Source: Dama dama
Taxonomy: Eukaryota > Chordata > Mammalia > Artiodactyla > Cervidae
Assembly: GCF_033118175.1 (NCBI RefSeq)
Contig: NC_083693.1
Location: 54,429,981 to 54,493,980, forward strand
DNA: 64,000 bases
Reading direction: 5' to 3'
Each line of letters opens with the position of its first letter. The first letter of the stretch is position 1. The notes beneath the pieces are model-generated. The model searched no databases. It saw only the letters and a list, made by a program, of their open reading frames with translations, and was not told where the DNA came from. Positions 1-12,235 of the stretch are shown one piece after another. A program made the position numbers and the translations under genes.

Positions 1-14
1 ATATTCAGACACAT

Positions 15-228
15 ATATGCTATGCTTAGTTGCTCAGTCATGTCTGACTCTTTGCGACCCCACGGACTGCAGCCCGCCAGGCTCCTCTGTCCATGGGGAT
101 TCTCCAAGCAAGAATACTGGAGTAGGTTGCCATGCCCTCCTCAGGGGATCTTCCCGACCCAGAAATCACACCAGGGTCTCCTGCATTGCAAGCAGATTCT
201 TTACCAGCTGAGCTACCAGGGAAGCCTG
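15..228 (-). mobile_element. Bov-tA SINE
   Basis: A full tRNA-Glu-derived ruminant SINE in reverse orientation. The complementary strand reads from the conserved gcttccctggtagctcagc start to the racaygactgagcaact-type end. It is bounded by a perfect 12-bp target-site duplication, attcagacacat, at 3-14 and 229-240. Such elements are non-coding and are mobilised by the BovB LINE. Confidence 0.93.
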
Positions 229-240
229 ATTCAGACACAT

Positions 241-1124
241 GGAATACATAAATCTAAATAGATGACGAGCAGCATAAATGAACACGATAGCAGCTAAATC
301 AGTAGAGACTGTTCTTTAATTTGAACAGATTTAATGTCCTCTGAAAGGGTCTCCCATTTATTCAAAACAAGGATTTAGAGTATGGAATTTCCAAAATCTC
401 ACAATGGAAAGGTAAATATTTTTATTTAATATTAATTTTAAAACATCTTGCATTCAACTTCATTCATAGTTTTATGAAACTTTAAGATAGGAATCTATCA
501 TAAGAGGATACTTCTATGGACATTCTGATATAAATAAAACAATTCTAAAACAGGTTTACTGATGGTAAAACTATTTCAGAAATCAGTTTAGAGTAGTCAG
601 TTTAGAATAAAGCAATTGTTTATGGTTTAAGAATATGAGGGAAGTATCATGTGATATCAAATCAAGTTGTATGGAGGACAGGGGGTCTGCCTTTAGCAAA
701 ATGAGAAACTCTACTTTGCATTCCTTAAACTCCTATTTTTATGCCACGCCATTCCTCACCATCAATCACCACCCTACCCCTTGTGTTTCCCCGAGTCTTC
801 TCCTGTACTACAGAGAATTTTGTTAAAATAGTATTCTTGGAGAAAGTCATACCACTATGTGTACCCCTGACCCACTGCAAAATCAATCCGTGCTGCTCCA
901 ACTGGCTTCTCATTGCTGCTTGACAGTCTTGATATTGATCTCCCATTTATTCCTCAGCACACTTTCCTTAGCAGGTGCTTCGCATCTGTCTGCTCACACA
1001 TCTCATTCACTGCTTATCCATTCCATTATCACCAGATAATAACCATCCTACTTTACAGAGAAATTTACAGATAATCGATTGTGCTTTCTCATTTTTCCTT
1101 ATTCCCACCTTAAAGCAGCAAAAT
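241..1124. other. No recognised gene or repeat
   Basis: AT-rich sequence with short frames only. I see no splice-bounded coding signal and no repeat that I recognise. Confidence 0.5.
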
Positions 1125-1266
1125 TTTATTGAGTATCAATCACGTGCCAGGCACTGTGCTTGGGCAATCATATGCCAAAAATGATGTAGTTGGCTGATCT
1201 TTGTATGCACCATGCCCTGCACAGTTCCCAGCACACAGTAGGTGCTCAAAAAATGTCTAAATGAAT
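1125..1266 (+). mobile_element. MIR fragment followed by L2-like tail
   Basis: The segment tttattgagtatcaatcacg followed by gtgccaggcactgtgct resembles the 5' part of MIR. About 60 bases on, cagcacacagtaggtgctca and a decayed aaatgtctaaatgaatg end match the usual 3' end of L2. Both are short, diverged relics. Confidence 0.55.
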
Positions 1267-1393
1267 GTACATATTGATGGAAAGATAGGTCTAAAGGCTA
1301 AGATACTATAGGATGTATTTCCTAAAGAAAATACCATTCAAGAAGAGAGGGGGAAATACAGAATAGATATTATGACCCTAGGAATTCTTTCTT

Positions 1394-1473
1394 AGACAGA
1401 AGAGCCTGGCGTGCTGCAGTCCATGGAGCTGCAAAGAGTCGGACACAACGGTGACTGGACAACAACAACAAAA
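1394..1473 (+). mobile_element. Bov SINE / BovB 3' tail fragment
   Basis: Only the last 80 bases are present: the gagcctggcgtgctgcagtc and gcaaagagtcggacacaac blocks, followed by an aac-rich tail. BovB and Bov-tA share this 3' end, so the source cannot be decided. It is a severely 5'-truncated insertion. Confidence 0.8.
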
Positions 1474-1734
1474 GAAGGATGATTCCTATTTCAAAGGGAA
1501 AGACATTTTTTTATTTCCAAGTCTAAACTCTTCATACCATTCCTTTCTGCTTCCTCTGTGAACTTGATTCAACTCTCAAAGGAGGACAACTTCACAATAC
1601 TTAAATACACCTCTCCCTGCTGAAACCTTCATCATCATCATTAGCAAATGCTAAAATTCTGACACTGCTGACTACAAACATCCTATATTCATACTTAAAG
1701 AAGCGGTCTGCAATTACTACAGTATACTCAGCTT

Positions 1735-1890
1735 CTTGCCACCCACATTGCTCCCTTGCATTCATTTTGTCTATTTGACTAATCTTATCTATACCAACTG
1801 AAATCTCACCTATTTTTCAAGACTCAGCTTAAGACTCATCTTTCCCATTAAGCCTTCTCTGGCCTGTTAACTGACAGCTTCCTTGAACGA
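1735..1890 (+). mobile_element. L2 fragment
   Basis: Matches the L2 3' region: acactgctccc-like start, caagactcagcttaagactc, then a ttaagccttctctggcc block. In L2 this order precedes the poly(A)-less 3' terminus. Old and diverged. Confidence 0.5.
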
Positions 1891-1989
1891 GCCAGAATTG
1901 CCAGTGCCGACCCTATGACATACATCCTAACCTGCCCCCTCCCTCCACTTCTGTGCAATGCCATGGTGGCAAAAGGAGTAAAATGGTTA

Positions 1990-3485
1990 AAATTATCGTT
2001 TTACAAAATGAACTTTTTTTCTATAATCACTCTAACAAACAATTCATTTTAATGTTACTTCTATTCATGTCTTGCTACTCAAATGAATAAAATGATCAGC
2101 AATTTGGCTAGCTTCAATCTTTAGCTAGCAGGATATTGTTGGAAATAGTGATATCAGAACATAGCCTTAGTTCCCTTCCTCTACTATGGGAGGAAACTAA
2201 TGCCTTAATATCACACGTGTTATTAAAGTCTCAATTTCTTCAATGAAACATCAAGGGAATTGCAAACTACCTCTGAAACACTGGTTTCTGAGATAATTCT
2301 AAAGTGTATTACTTAGACTATAAATAGGGATTTCTGGTTTGCTTGTAAATAGTTCTGTTTTTCATTTTGTATGTTTTTCAGCTGGTACTGGTTATCACTG
2401 TACTTTATCAAATAGAATCCTCACTTCAACAAAGAAAGAAGAGATTCTTAGATAAAGAATTTGTAAAATTCGGGTACATAAAAAAATCATGGATGGTTCT
2501 TAGAACTTGCTAAAATGAAAGGCTGCATCTAAGTGCGATATAAGTGTAGCATCTTAGCCATATAAGATCATTATCATAAAGTAATCATCATGATTAAAAA
2601 AACTCTAATTGAATCATTATTCTTTCTAAAAGATCGGAATTCTAAGAATACTTCTCAGAAGCTCTCAAACTTAATATGGAGCAGGAAATATTGCAATGAG
2701 TCCTCAAGAGTGAGAAATAAAAAACAGTTGTACTGTTCTTTCATTATACTTTTTAATCATTTCATTATTCATAACTATACAGTACTTATGTGTGGTGGAG
2801 AATGTATTCATAGGAGAATGTATCTGTCAGTATATTGGTATATTAAAAAGAATAAAAGTAAAAACAAAATAAGTAGACTCAGTATGTTCTCATACTTCAT
2901 ATTTGAGACTTTTTATATATTTTCCTTTTTTGAAACAAACATAAGAAAACAATAAATATTTTAAAAGGTGTATTTATGCCATAACTAGGTGAAAGCTACT
3001 CTTAAGTCGATTAGTAAAGCCAGATCTGTGATTTCTTATTTTGACTCTCTGGACAACACCAACAGCAAAATAATGCCAAAATATGCATATCATTTTGTAG
3101 TTGGACCTACAAGGACACTAATGATATTTTAATATTCAATCAGAATAATTACATACATAAAAGTTATAGAAATCTATCACTGAACTTTGTGGTGATTAAG
3201 ATTTTAGTGGAGTCAGTGGTTTCAAAATTATGTGCAGAGTTCAAAGGCAAAATGGATACCAAAGAGGAGAAAGGAAAGAAATTGTAAACAACTCAACAAC
3301 AAGATGTTTAAGGATCTACTGAACTTGATTCTTCACCCATCAGTTTAAGAAATGAAATGACTAATCTTACATACTTCTGGTTCCTATTTGTAGATGTATT
3401 CATTTAGACACTCATTCTGTTCTTTCACTCTTGTTCTCATCACGACATTCTGAGCCGCATCTTGACTTAGTAAGCTGTTACATCA
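1990..3485. other. Unique AT-rich stretch, nothing recognised
   Basis: Includes a 121-codon open frame at 2590-2955. Its product would be rich in Lys, Asn, Ile and Phe, as expected from AT-rich non-coding DNA, and shows no domain that I recognise. No repeat family identified. Confidence 0.5.
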
Positions 3486-3489
3486 GGGA

Positions 3490-3840
3490 GCATAGAGTAA
3501 GCTATGCTGCAATAATAAAACTTAGTTGTTTAAAACAAGACAAGTGTGTTTAGTCTCTTGTTGAATGAGTTGGCTGGAGACTGCTATATATTATCCTTAT
3601 TTAGAGACCCTGGCTGAGGGAAGGGCTCTACCTACATTCTTTCACAATCACTGCAGAAAAAGTAAAATGGCAAATAGCACAAGCTATTGAAGCTTCTCCC
3701 TATAAGTGATATTTGTCACTTCTAATCACATTTGTTGGCAAAAGCAAACCACATGGCCATATTAACTTCAAATAGGGTCATGGGTAATCCTCTCACGTGC
3801 TCAGAAGGAGAAAAACCAAAAATATTTAGCACATTTCAGT
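3490..3840. mobile_element. Old mammalian interspersed repeat, family not assigned
   Basis: The order of blocks (agctatgctgcaataataaa, aagcttctccctataagtga, gcaaaccacatggccatatt) recalls a common mammalian repeat with the same succession. I cannot name the family with confidence, nor its orientation. Confidence 0.4.
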
Positions 3841-3844
3841 AGTT

Positions 3845-4970
3845 CTACAGCTACCTATAAAAGATTGGAGATGGCAACTCTTCTAACTTACTCTCTGTTC
3901 AAGCCAGATTGGAGGGTGGATTCCTTTCTCAGTTGTAGAACTAGAAGGGATATCAATGGATGACAACTTTCTTTGGAGACTAAATGTGAGAGAATATTAC
4001 ATGGAGCATTAGGATAAGCTGTTTTACTCTTCATTCGTCTATGGATTTATAGTCTTCTTTTTCCCCCCAAGGAGGTTATCATTTTGTGGAAAAAGGAAAC
4101 AACTATAGGTCTAGTGTCCATGAAACAAATGGAGATTGAGGCATTCTATCATATCATTCAAGCAAATGGTGACAGGCCACATAATAATGTAATGGGGCAG
4201 ATGAAATTAACTTAAAGATTAGTGTTGAGTGGAGTGAGTTGAGAAAATTTCCTTAGAGAATGTCTAATATTAGATGGACATGGAATATTAGGTTTAGACT
4301 TATAGAAGGAAGGGAAGAGGGTGTTTTTAGTAAGAAACAAAGCAACAAAGCAAAGAGGCCAGACAAGAGGATGAGGAAAGAAGTAGAGATGAGATTTGCT
4401 CAGCTGGAATGTAGGGTGGGATTAGGGGTTTGGGATTGGTTTTCTATGAACTTGAACATCATGATAAAATGTTTATATTTGACCTGATGGGTAGCATCAG
4501 GAGGCTTAAACCAAAGAATAAAAGTGCTTTAAGTTGTTGGAATTTTTAGGATATACCTAAAGAAGAAATTCCTAAGAGGTTATGTTTTGTCACAAAAACA
4601 TCTTGAGGAAGCAGACAACATACAGAGTTCCTCTTAGACCTTTAAGGCATTTCTATGTGGTTGGAGAGATAGACTGTGACTTCGAGGTAAAAGCAGTCTT
4701 TGGTTCAATTTTTCAAATATAAATTTGGTTATTGATGGAAATTCTTTCCCTAGGTAAAACAATGAATAATATTCTAACTCAACTATCCAAAAAGTTTTAG
4801 TGATTCTACCTGAAGACAAGAAGTTGATTTAACTTAGAATGATTGAACACGTACATTTATAATAAAATATAAATATATATATATATGCTATTTAATAAAA
4901 GAACATATTGTGTTCTCAAATCATGAATAAGTAAAAAATATCATGTTCTACTAGTTAAAACATGAACCAG
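3845..4970. other. Unique stretch, nothing recognised
   Basis: No recognised gene or repeat. A short (AT)n run lies near 4868-4885. Confidence 0.5.
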
Positions 4971-4971
4971 G

Positions 4972-5036
4972 GTTTCAGTACATAGGATTGCAAAGAGTCG
5001 GGACACAACTGAAATGACTTAACATGCAAGCGCAGG
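4972..5036 (+). mobile_element. Bov SINE 3' end fragment
   Basis: A 65-base relic of a SINE 3' end: ggattgcaaagagtcgggac followed by acaactgaaatgactta and a purine-rich tail. Only the 3' part remains. Confidence 0.65.
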
Positions 5037-5059
5037 GCTTCATAGAAAAACCATGATCT

Positions 5060-5265
5060 TTAGAAGGAGACAGATCTGTGTTCCAATTCAAGCTCTACAA
5101 CTTAGTAGAGAAACACAGAAGGTTCAACTATTGTATCTTGCAGCCTCAATGGTGAAGATGACTATATCTGCCTCAGAGAATTGTTATGAAGATTAAACAA
5201 TAAAACACATATAACACCCTTAGCATATAATAGGCAGGATAGCAATAATGGCAATGATTGCATAT
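5060..5265 (-). mobile_element. MIR SINE
   Basis: Reverse-oriented MIR. It shows gtgttccaattcaagctcta (the reverse complement of the MIR tRNA-like start is located similarly in other copies), then tcagagaattgttatgaaga and a decayed ataatag/caataatggcaat end. Confidence 0.65.
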
Positions 5266-5269
5266 AAGC

Positions 5270-8200
5270 AGTTATTAAATACTGAATTGAATTAAATTTA
5301 AGGAAATCTTGTCTTTACATTCGTAAGGATTATAAAACTAATAAATCAATGCATTAACTATTAACTAAAGTCAACCTCATAATTTTATTTGTATTCTAGA
5401 AATTGAAAAAAGAAGAAATAAAGAAGAAAATAAATGTTAATTCAGAGAATGCAGTGTTATATTTCTAAAGTGTTCATTATCCTTGGTTCGTCCTACTCCA
5501 CTTAGTAGAAGTTCTCTCTTCCTACCCTAAGGGTAAAAGCTATCAACAATAACTATTTCCCCAAACTGTCTGTGGTACGCAATGCACTCTATTTAAGAAG
5601 AAGAAACAAACATAATAAGTAGCACTCAAGAAATTAGTTGAAAAATTAGTACTTTAACTCAAAGCATTTCGTTTACAGATTTTGTTGTTGCCAGGAGTTT
5701 TATGGTACCTGGACTTTCAGTGGAAAAGTTATGGTCATCAGTGTGGCCATCTTCAAACTGTATCTAAAGGGCCATATTTAGTCAATCTAAAGTCCCTGAG
5801 GATTTAATGACTTTGTTAAGTCGTGTTCCTAGTTTTTTCATTATAGCTGCTCCATACTTTGAGTATAGATGTGAGAATATGGAAGTGAAAATGAAATAAA
5901 ATAGAAATTCATATTTAACAACCTTAAGGCAGTAATCACAAAATTTTAATTTAAAATGTCTTGCTAAATTTCAATTTAATTTAATTTGAAAACATCCTGT
6001 ATATATGATAATGGGGCCACTGACTTAATGGAGTATTGAGGTCTGATACTTCCTCTAACTGGATAGATCAGCAGTGTGGAGTTAATGTTGTTAGTTGAAG
6101 CAGTTATGAAGAAATGAGCAATGGTAATCATTCTCTTGAAGTATTTACCTTGGTGGTTTCTCAGGAGTTGGTCCAGAATTTCTACTTTACTGGAAAATCA
6201 TATAGCCAATAACCACTTTTGCATTATTGATCACAGACCTTAAAATGGAATGTATGTGCGTGTCTGTGTTAAAAAAAAAATGCTTAAGGTGATAAAGTAA
6301 ATTCTTTGTGATTCCATTGTACCAGGTAAGTATTTCAGCATTGATGTGTGAAGGGGCTTTGGGGCAAATATATTTAATAAGTGAGTGATGAAAAAAGACC
6401 TCTGTAATTAGACATGAGTGTTGCTATGTCATACAAAAAAATCTATACCTCCTCCCTCCCAAAAAAAAAGTCAAGAGAAGAGGAAAGGGGAAAAAAACAC
6501 CACCACTTCAATGACAGATTTTATAACTGTTCCGCTGTTTTACATTTTTTAGTTGGAACTACAGTTTCCTTTTTCTTCTTTCTACTTTTATACACACAGC
6601 CCAGAAGATGGACATTTGGCAAGACATAATAGACTGCTCCTTTCCCAGGTATCTCCTGCTTGCTTCCTTTATCTGTGAATAGGAAATGGCTTAAAGGCAC
6701 CTGTGTGATGAAGGTCCCAGGGGCAGCTGCCTGACTAGTGAATGCCTGATTATGTGTTAACATGCTTTGTCAGATATTGGCAGAATCTGTTCTCTTCTTT
6801 TGCCTTTTCAGCCGGGGTACCATTGACAGCCTGGCTACCCATTTATAGAAATGTTGTCCATCAAACTTGAGGAAGGACAATAGTGTTTTTCTGTGGCCAG
6901 TGACTGTGGGAAACTTTTCTTTGGCTATTCAGGCAATTTTTGTAGCTTGCTCTGAAGAGGAGAGACTGATGAGTGCAAAAAGTACAATTAAGCAAAGCCA
7001 GACTTCCATTGAAGGCTCTAGTGTAGTCTGCTGTTCTCATTTTTTTTTTCTTTTTTTTTTTTTTTAATTTAGAGGAGGAAAAAACCCTATGGGTTTTCAC
7101 GTTGCTGTGTGGCATTCAGCAGGGGGCTATTACAATCCTAAATTTTTTTCTAGACCACCTAATTCTAAGTTAAAATTAAATGTAATGAGAGCCACTTGGA
7201 GTTCTGAATATTTTAAAGCATAATTCCCACAGAAGGGATTCGACCTAAACTGCAGTGCGCATCAGTTGGCTAATTATAGCTGCATTTTATATTACAGCAG
7301 GTGTCAGATGCAGTCATCTCAATAAAGTCCACATAATACTCTGGAAATAACAAAGACTTTTCTTTGAATGTGGGTACTAATTTCTGCTAGGTGTCATATG
7401 AGCCTCGATACTTCTTATTGGCATTAACAAGAGAACTGCTGCACTCAGAAATGCTTTTTGCTTGGGATGAATTGATACTGTAAAGCACTTACCAGTCAGA
7501 CTTGGCAGATGTCAGTAGTTAATACTAATGTTGCAGAGGTCGGAATATAATGCAGAGAGTCTTATGTAAATACTCTTAGATGATGGACTGGTTTTGAGAA
7601 GGCGCCAGAGCACTGCACCAACTTACTTAATGAAAGTTAAATAGATAGCAGTGGGGTATCTGCATTTACTTGTTCTCCTGCTTTATTGCAAGTCCTCCAG
7701 AAGTGAAGGGCAGATGGTAAGGCAGTAAACTAGGTGAACAAAATACACTGGACTTGGGTAAGGACTTGCTATGTTCACAGGACTTTCCCTGAATTTGTGT
7801 GGGTGATTCAAATTACTAACATGATGGAGAGAGCAAAAGCATGCCTGAGGATACAGACTCCTGCACATATCCGCACATAAAAAGTAAATTTAATTTAGAA
7901 AATATGTCCACAGTTGACATATAATTGGACAGTAATATAGGCAGAAGGGATGTCACTTTAAAATCATGACAATTGTCCTGCACTGTTCCATACTTCTAGG
8001 AGATTTACAGTTTATCCAGACTTTTGTTGTCCCATGGGATCATAGCAAATCAGATCGAAATGGAGGACCTATTAAAATCTTATTACAAAATACCAAGTAA
8101 GATATGACAAATGTGAACTCTTTATATGCTATCCACTCTGGAATCAACACTGTTTACTTTAAATCTAATTCAGAGCTAACAAAGCAAAGACAGTGTCCTT

Positions 8201-8315
8201 AATTATAATCCCCTAAATCAGCTCTGGGTTCTCATTTCGGCAGGTTACAGTTTATGTATATCTCATAGCAGACCCTACAGTGTGCTGTCAGCAATTAGGC
8301 AGGACTTCAAGGAAT
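5270..8315. other. Long unique stretch
   Basis: Three kilobases with no recognised interspersed repeat, unusual in this SINE-rich window. It holds A runs near 6270 and 6461 and a T-rich tract at about 7041-7067. Reading frames are 60-84 codons and have no recognisable domain. The 7200-7600 part has a balanced, non-repetitive composition and is a reasonable place to look for conserved non-coding sequence. Confidence 0.5.
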
Positions 8316-8319
8316 TTAA

Positions 8320-8465
8320 CTGTTCATTCAGCATTGATTCAATCAACACCTGAGCACTGGTGTGGGCAAAGCTCTGGTAAGCCCAGCAGTGGAATCTACA
8401 ACGGGAAAGAGGACACAGAGTCTGTCCCCAGAGTGCTGACCATCTATTCACAAAAACAAGGTCCC
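8320..8465 (+). mobile_element. CR1/L3-like LINE fragment
   Basis: Contains attcagcattgattcaatca, acacctgagcactggtgtgg and a gaaagaggacacagagtctg block. This is the order of an old mammalian LINE 3' region. The same family appears to recur near 13.4, 18.3 and 25.3 kb. Assignment to L3 is from recall. Confidence 0.45.
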
Positions 8466-8619
8466 TCAAGGCTCTCCTGAAAATTTCTGCTAATTTTTGT
8501 TTAGATCAGATATGTCCATGAATTTTGATACAGTCCAGGACAAAACTGTTAAATAATGTCACCCAGAAATCACTACAAGGAGCACAAGTAATCTGCTCAT
8601 TGACAGTTGATTTCTTATA

Positions 8620-9180
8620 GTACTCAATGCAGCCCCAATTAATTTGGTTTACATAAATATAGTATTTATTGTAGAAAATTTAGGAAAGGCTTAAAAGATC
8701 CACAAAGAAAATGACCCATAATTCTACTACCTAGATTTAGATAAGATTATTAATATTTTGGTATGTATCATGTATCTTCTCCATTCTTCACTTACATACA
8801 TATACAGTGTATATGTACATTTAAAAAAATGGGATTGTACTATTTTGTAAATATCTTTTAAAGCAAACCTTATGATATATTTATAATATATTTTTATACT
8901 ATTATATATTCTTCCACAAGATAATTTTTATTGATTACATAATATTCTAGTTCATGAATATGCCACACTTTATTTTTAAATTTATATTATTATATTATAT
9001 TATATATTTAGCTTATTATATATTTAGCTATATATTATAGATTTAGCTTATTTCCAATTCTTTGCTAGCAAAAACCAACATTGTAACACATACTCTTGTG
9101 GATTTTTTTTTCTAAGTCCATGACAATTTGCTTATTCCTGGTAGTGGGAATGCTGGCTCAAGTGCAGTTTTAATTAAAGA
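8620..9180 (-). mobile_element. Ancient LINE fragment with AT-rich expansion
   Basis: The succession tagtatttattgtagaaaat, atgacccataattctactac, tgggattgtactattttgta and cttatttccaattctttgct matches an old L1-like 3' region read in antisense. A similar region flanks the BovB at 38.7 and 41.9 kb. A local (AT/ATT)n expansion occupies about 8980-9055. Confidence 0.5.
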
Positions 9181-9535
9181 TACAGATTTTAAGACACTTG
9201 TCATAAAAAAGAAAAATGTATTTCATACGAAATTCTTTATAGCTTTCCATCCAGGTATGAAATTTTAATTGTTGAGAGAATTTAAAGTAAAAATCAAGCC
9301 TTTAGATTAAATACTAAATTGTGAATAAAAGATATTCTGCCTAACTAGGAAATTGATCAGCAATTATCCAATTAGTAAATAGTCACCATAAGGTAGCTTT
9401 TGTAAGCCATGAGATTCTCAGTTATATAGGATCTATAAACTGACCTATAAACACACAGTGCCTGGCAGTAAGTTTGAGTATCCAAGGTACTGGAGACATT
9501 ATTTAAACCTTTATGTGGAAAGAGTTCTGGTACAC

Positions 9536-9609
9536 ACTGGGCTGGCCCAAAAGTTCGTTTTGCAGAACATGTTTTCAAAGAACCAGAACTAACTTTTGGG
9601 TCAACACAA
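9536..9609. mobile_element. Mariner/Tc1-type MITE
   Basis: A 74-bp near-palindrome. The left arm ctgggctggcccaaaagttc and the right arm aacttttgggtcaacacaat are imperfect inverted repeats around a short AT-rich centre. The right end abuts TA, the mariner target dinucleotide. The left TA appears mutated to CA. The ttggccaaaaagttcgtt-type termini match the short mariner-derived elements known from ruminants. Non-autonomous, with no transposase. Confidence 0.8.
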
Positions 9610-9611
9610 TA

Positions 9612-10495
9612 TTTAAACATTATATATACGAGAGAGAGAGAGATCTGGTGAACATTGTAATATCATATATGTACACATTAATTAGTACTGTGACTATAAT
9701 ATCATGAATTTAAGAGTAAATATCAAGAGTGAAAAGGCCATTAGTCTGGGATTGCCTCCAATTTAAGTGCTCCAGTTTCAATCAGCTTTCACAGTGGCTT
9801 AGAATCTTTTGGTACATCAATTTTTACCATGCTTCCCATAACAATTATTCCAAATCCTTTTTCTCCCCCAGGCTAATCCAACAAGACTCAGAAGAACAAG
9901 AGAAAATTAAAGGCACTAATTTCAGTTTTGCATTAATAGCAAAATAATGCATATTTTACTTTTTAATAGAAAATTAGGGATAGTAGATGATCTTGGAAAC
10001 ACTGTTGGGCTCTGTTTTCCAAGTCAGGTACTGTAATTTTAATCACTGAAACTAAAGAAGTGAGAGAAGTTAGATGATCATATTAATCCTTCATCTAACC
10101 CTCACTGAGAGTTGAGATATCCTGCTTTGGAATATTTTCAGTTAAATATCTATGTTCTACCTTAGTGGTGCATTTCATAATTTAATAAGTTCTTTAAGTC
10201 CCTTAAGTTATTTCACAAAGTAGACACAAACTGAGAGTTGCCCAGCGCTTAGCATTGCTACAGCAGTCTGTCTGGGCTGCCTGTCTACATGCTTTTGAGG
10301 AATCAGTTCTCTTTCACCCCTAGACATTAGTAGATTTTAATACCTGGTTGTAATCATGGAGAGAATAACTATGGACATACCCTGAGATATACTTCTTGAA
10401 GAGCAACATCAGAATAAAGGAATGTAAAGGAATATAAACTTTACTAAAATAAACCAGCAATCCAAATAAACAAGCAAAAGAAAATAACAAAGCCC
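9612..10495. other. Unique stretch
   Basis: Starts with a short (GA)n run near 9630. Nothing else recognised. Confidence 0.5.
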
Positions 10496-10499
10496 AGAG

Positions 10500-10925
10500 T
10501 GGGAGGCCAGTATCTGCAATACCTAATCCTCCTTCCTTACATGATGATTGATTCAGGGATGGGCAAAATACCTAAACAGCTGCAGAAAGCTACCCCTAGC
10601 ATTTTTTATAATGTGAGATACTGGATAAGATTTCTCTCCACTCTAAGACCTGAGGATGTAAGCTTAAAACTGCTGACAGTCATGCCCCCTACCCTACACA
10701 GAAACTGCCTGCAACAGGAGAGAATGAACCCAACACGGAAGCGAAAAAGAGAACAAGAGACAAAGAACAAGGGATGAGACCAAGAGAGAAAATGGATGCG
10801 AGAACAGCTGGGCAGACAGATTGACCCATCTGATTCTAGGTATCCTGAAGCCAGTTTCAGGGCCTCTTTTCCTGTGGTATGGCTATATAAGCACTTACAT
10901 CTCCCCTTTTCCTTTTACATGAACT
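10500..10925 (+). mobile_element. Old mammalian repeat, family not assigned
   Basis: Ordered blocks aatcctccttccttacatga, gatgtaagcttaaaactgct, atgaacccaacacggaagcg and atcctgaagccagtttcagg match a widespread old mammalian repeat whose 3' part is typically followed by an aataaattccc motif. I do not trust my memory of its name. It abuts the LTR that follows. A 92-codon frame at 10499-10777 lies entirely in it and is not credible as a gene. Confidence 0.45.
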
Positions 10926-10953
10926 ATTGAGAATTGGGGTTCTATTATTTTTG

Positions 10954-11635
10954 TAACAGAGCAGGATTCTATGGGGCCTTCCCAGGACAGAACCCTCCCA
11001 CCCCAAAGTCCTCCATCTGCCCCCTTTCTGTAGAAAAACTTTAGCCAAAGAATAAATTTAATCAGTGAAGTAAGAAAACACAGAAGCAAAGAAAAGCAAT
11101 CAAACGTGACAAAATAATAATAGCTTAGCCATTAAACAAAGTCAAGGATCTTTAGTTCCTCCTCAAGGGCTACAGAGGATATTTTGAGCTATTTTGAAGA
11201 TACTGAAAGTCCCACCAGGTAGAAGAGGTTAACTACATGATGATCAGATTGTGGCTACAACATAAGATGCTGGATCTCACACAAATCTAAGAACTGTACT
11301 CAAAGAAACAGGAACAAATCATCCCTAGAACTAATGATTAACTGTACTTAAAAAAATCAAGGTCACACCACTGGTTGACCAATTTCAAGATGATTGTCAG
11401 AGCTGACTGTGCTGTCTCCATGTAGCCCCCTCCATCCACCTGTACATCCCTAAAACTCCCCTTTAAAAGCTCTTGCTCCCTGACAGTGGGGAGCTTTTGG
11501 ACATGAGTCCTCTTCTCCCCAGGTTCCTGGTCTCCTGAATAAAGCATTACCATAATTCCTTTCCTTTCCTACCAACACTTGTCTCTCATATATTGGCTTT
11601 AGAGCAGTAAGCAGCCAAACCTGAGTTTGGTAAGA
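10954..11635 (+). mobile_element. Probable solo LTR of an endogenous retrovirus
   Basis: A promoter-to-polyadenylation layout is visible. A U3-like region begins at tgtaacagagcaggattcta. A TATA-like tttaaaa lies at 11462-11468, followed by a CT-rich R/U5-like stretch with ctcttgctccctgacagtgg and a gcttttggacatgagtcctc block. The AATAAA signal is at 11538-11543. The final block cctgagtttggtaag resembles LTR ends of class I (gammaretrovirus-like) elements. No internal gag/pol sequence lies next to it, so it is probably a solo LTR. I could not find a convincing flanking duplication, so the edges are approximate. Confidence 0.6.
11538..11543 (+). promoter_or_regulatory. AATAAA polyadenylation signal in LTR
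   Basis: A canonical hexamer about 70 bases after the TATA-like box at 11462-11468. The spacing fits a short R region. Whether it works today is unknown. Confidence 0.5.
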
Positions 11636-11884
11636 CTTTCATACAGGGTCTTGGCTAATATACATTCTAAGTTTGTGGCTTACTTGTGTGCCCTCAGTAA
11701 AATTTCTAGAGTTTACAGTAAAAAATTAGAAGTGGATTTCCTTCCTCAGAGCTCTTAGTAGAGAACCAAAGAGAAATACTGACAGAAATTTTACACTTGA
11801 CAATACACAAAATCTTCCAACTTTTGATTTAGTCACGATGTAGTTCTCATTTCAATTTTAGTCCTCAGATTAGTTAATCCTATT

Positions 11885-12232
11885 ATTCATTCTATAATCA
11901 TTTACTGATGTTTTTCTATGTGCTCAAGGTAGTGGTCAAGAAGCTACCATAAAGAAGCTTCCAACTTGGTAATAATCATGATAACAAATACATAACTGGG
12001 CATAGTTCTAAGTGCTTGACACATTTAAAACATACCACAACCCTATGAAACAGGAGTTATTATCACATTTATTAGGAGTTATTATGCATTTATGGATAAG
12101 GAGGCTGAACTACAGAGGTTATGATTAGCTTGTACACTGTCTCATAGCTACTAAGTGATAGAGCTGGGTTTGAACCTGAGTTGTGTGGCCTGAGCCCAAG
12201 CTTCTAAACTTTACTCTGCCATCTTTTCTAGT
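11885..12232 (+). mobile_element. LINE relic followed by full-length MIR
   Basis: The first 75 bases resemble the L3-like family. From about 11960 a forward MIR is clear: tctaagtgcttgacacattt, caaccctatgaaacaggagt, ggataaggaggctgaactac, cagctac-type core (ctcatagctactaagtgata) and agctgggtttgaacctgagt. It contains an internal tandem duplication of the ttaggagttattatgcattt region at 12052-12093. Confidence 0.7.
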
Positions 12233-12235
12233 AGT

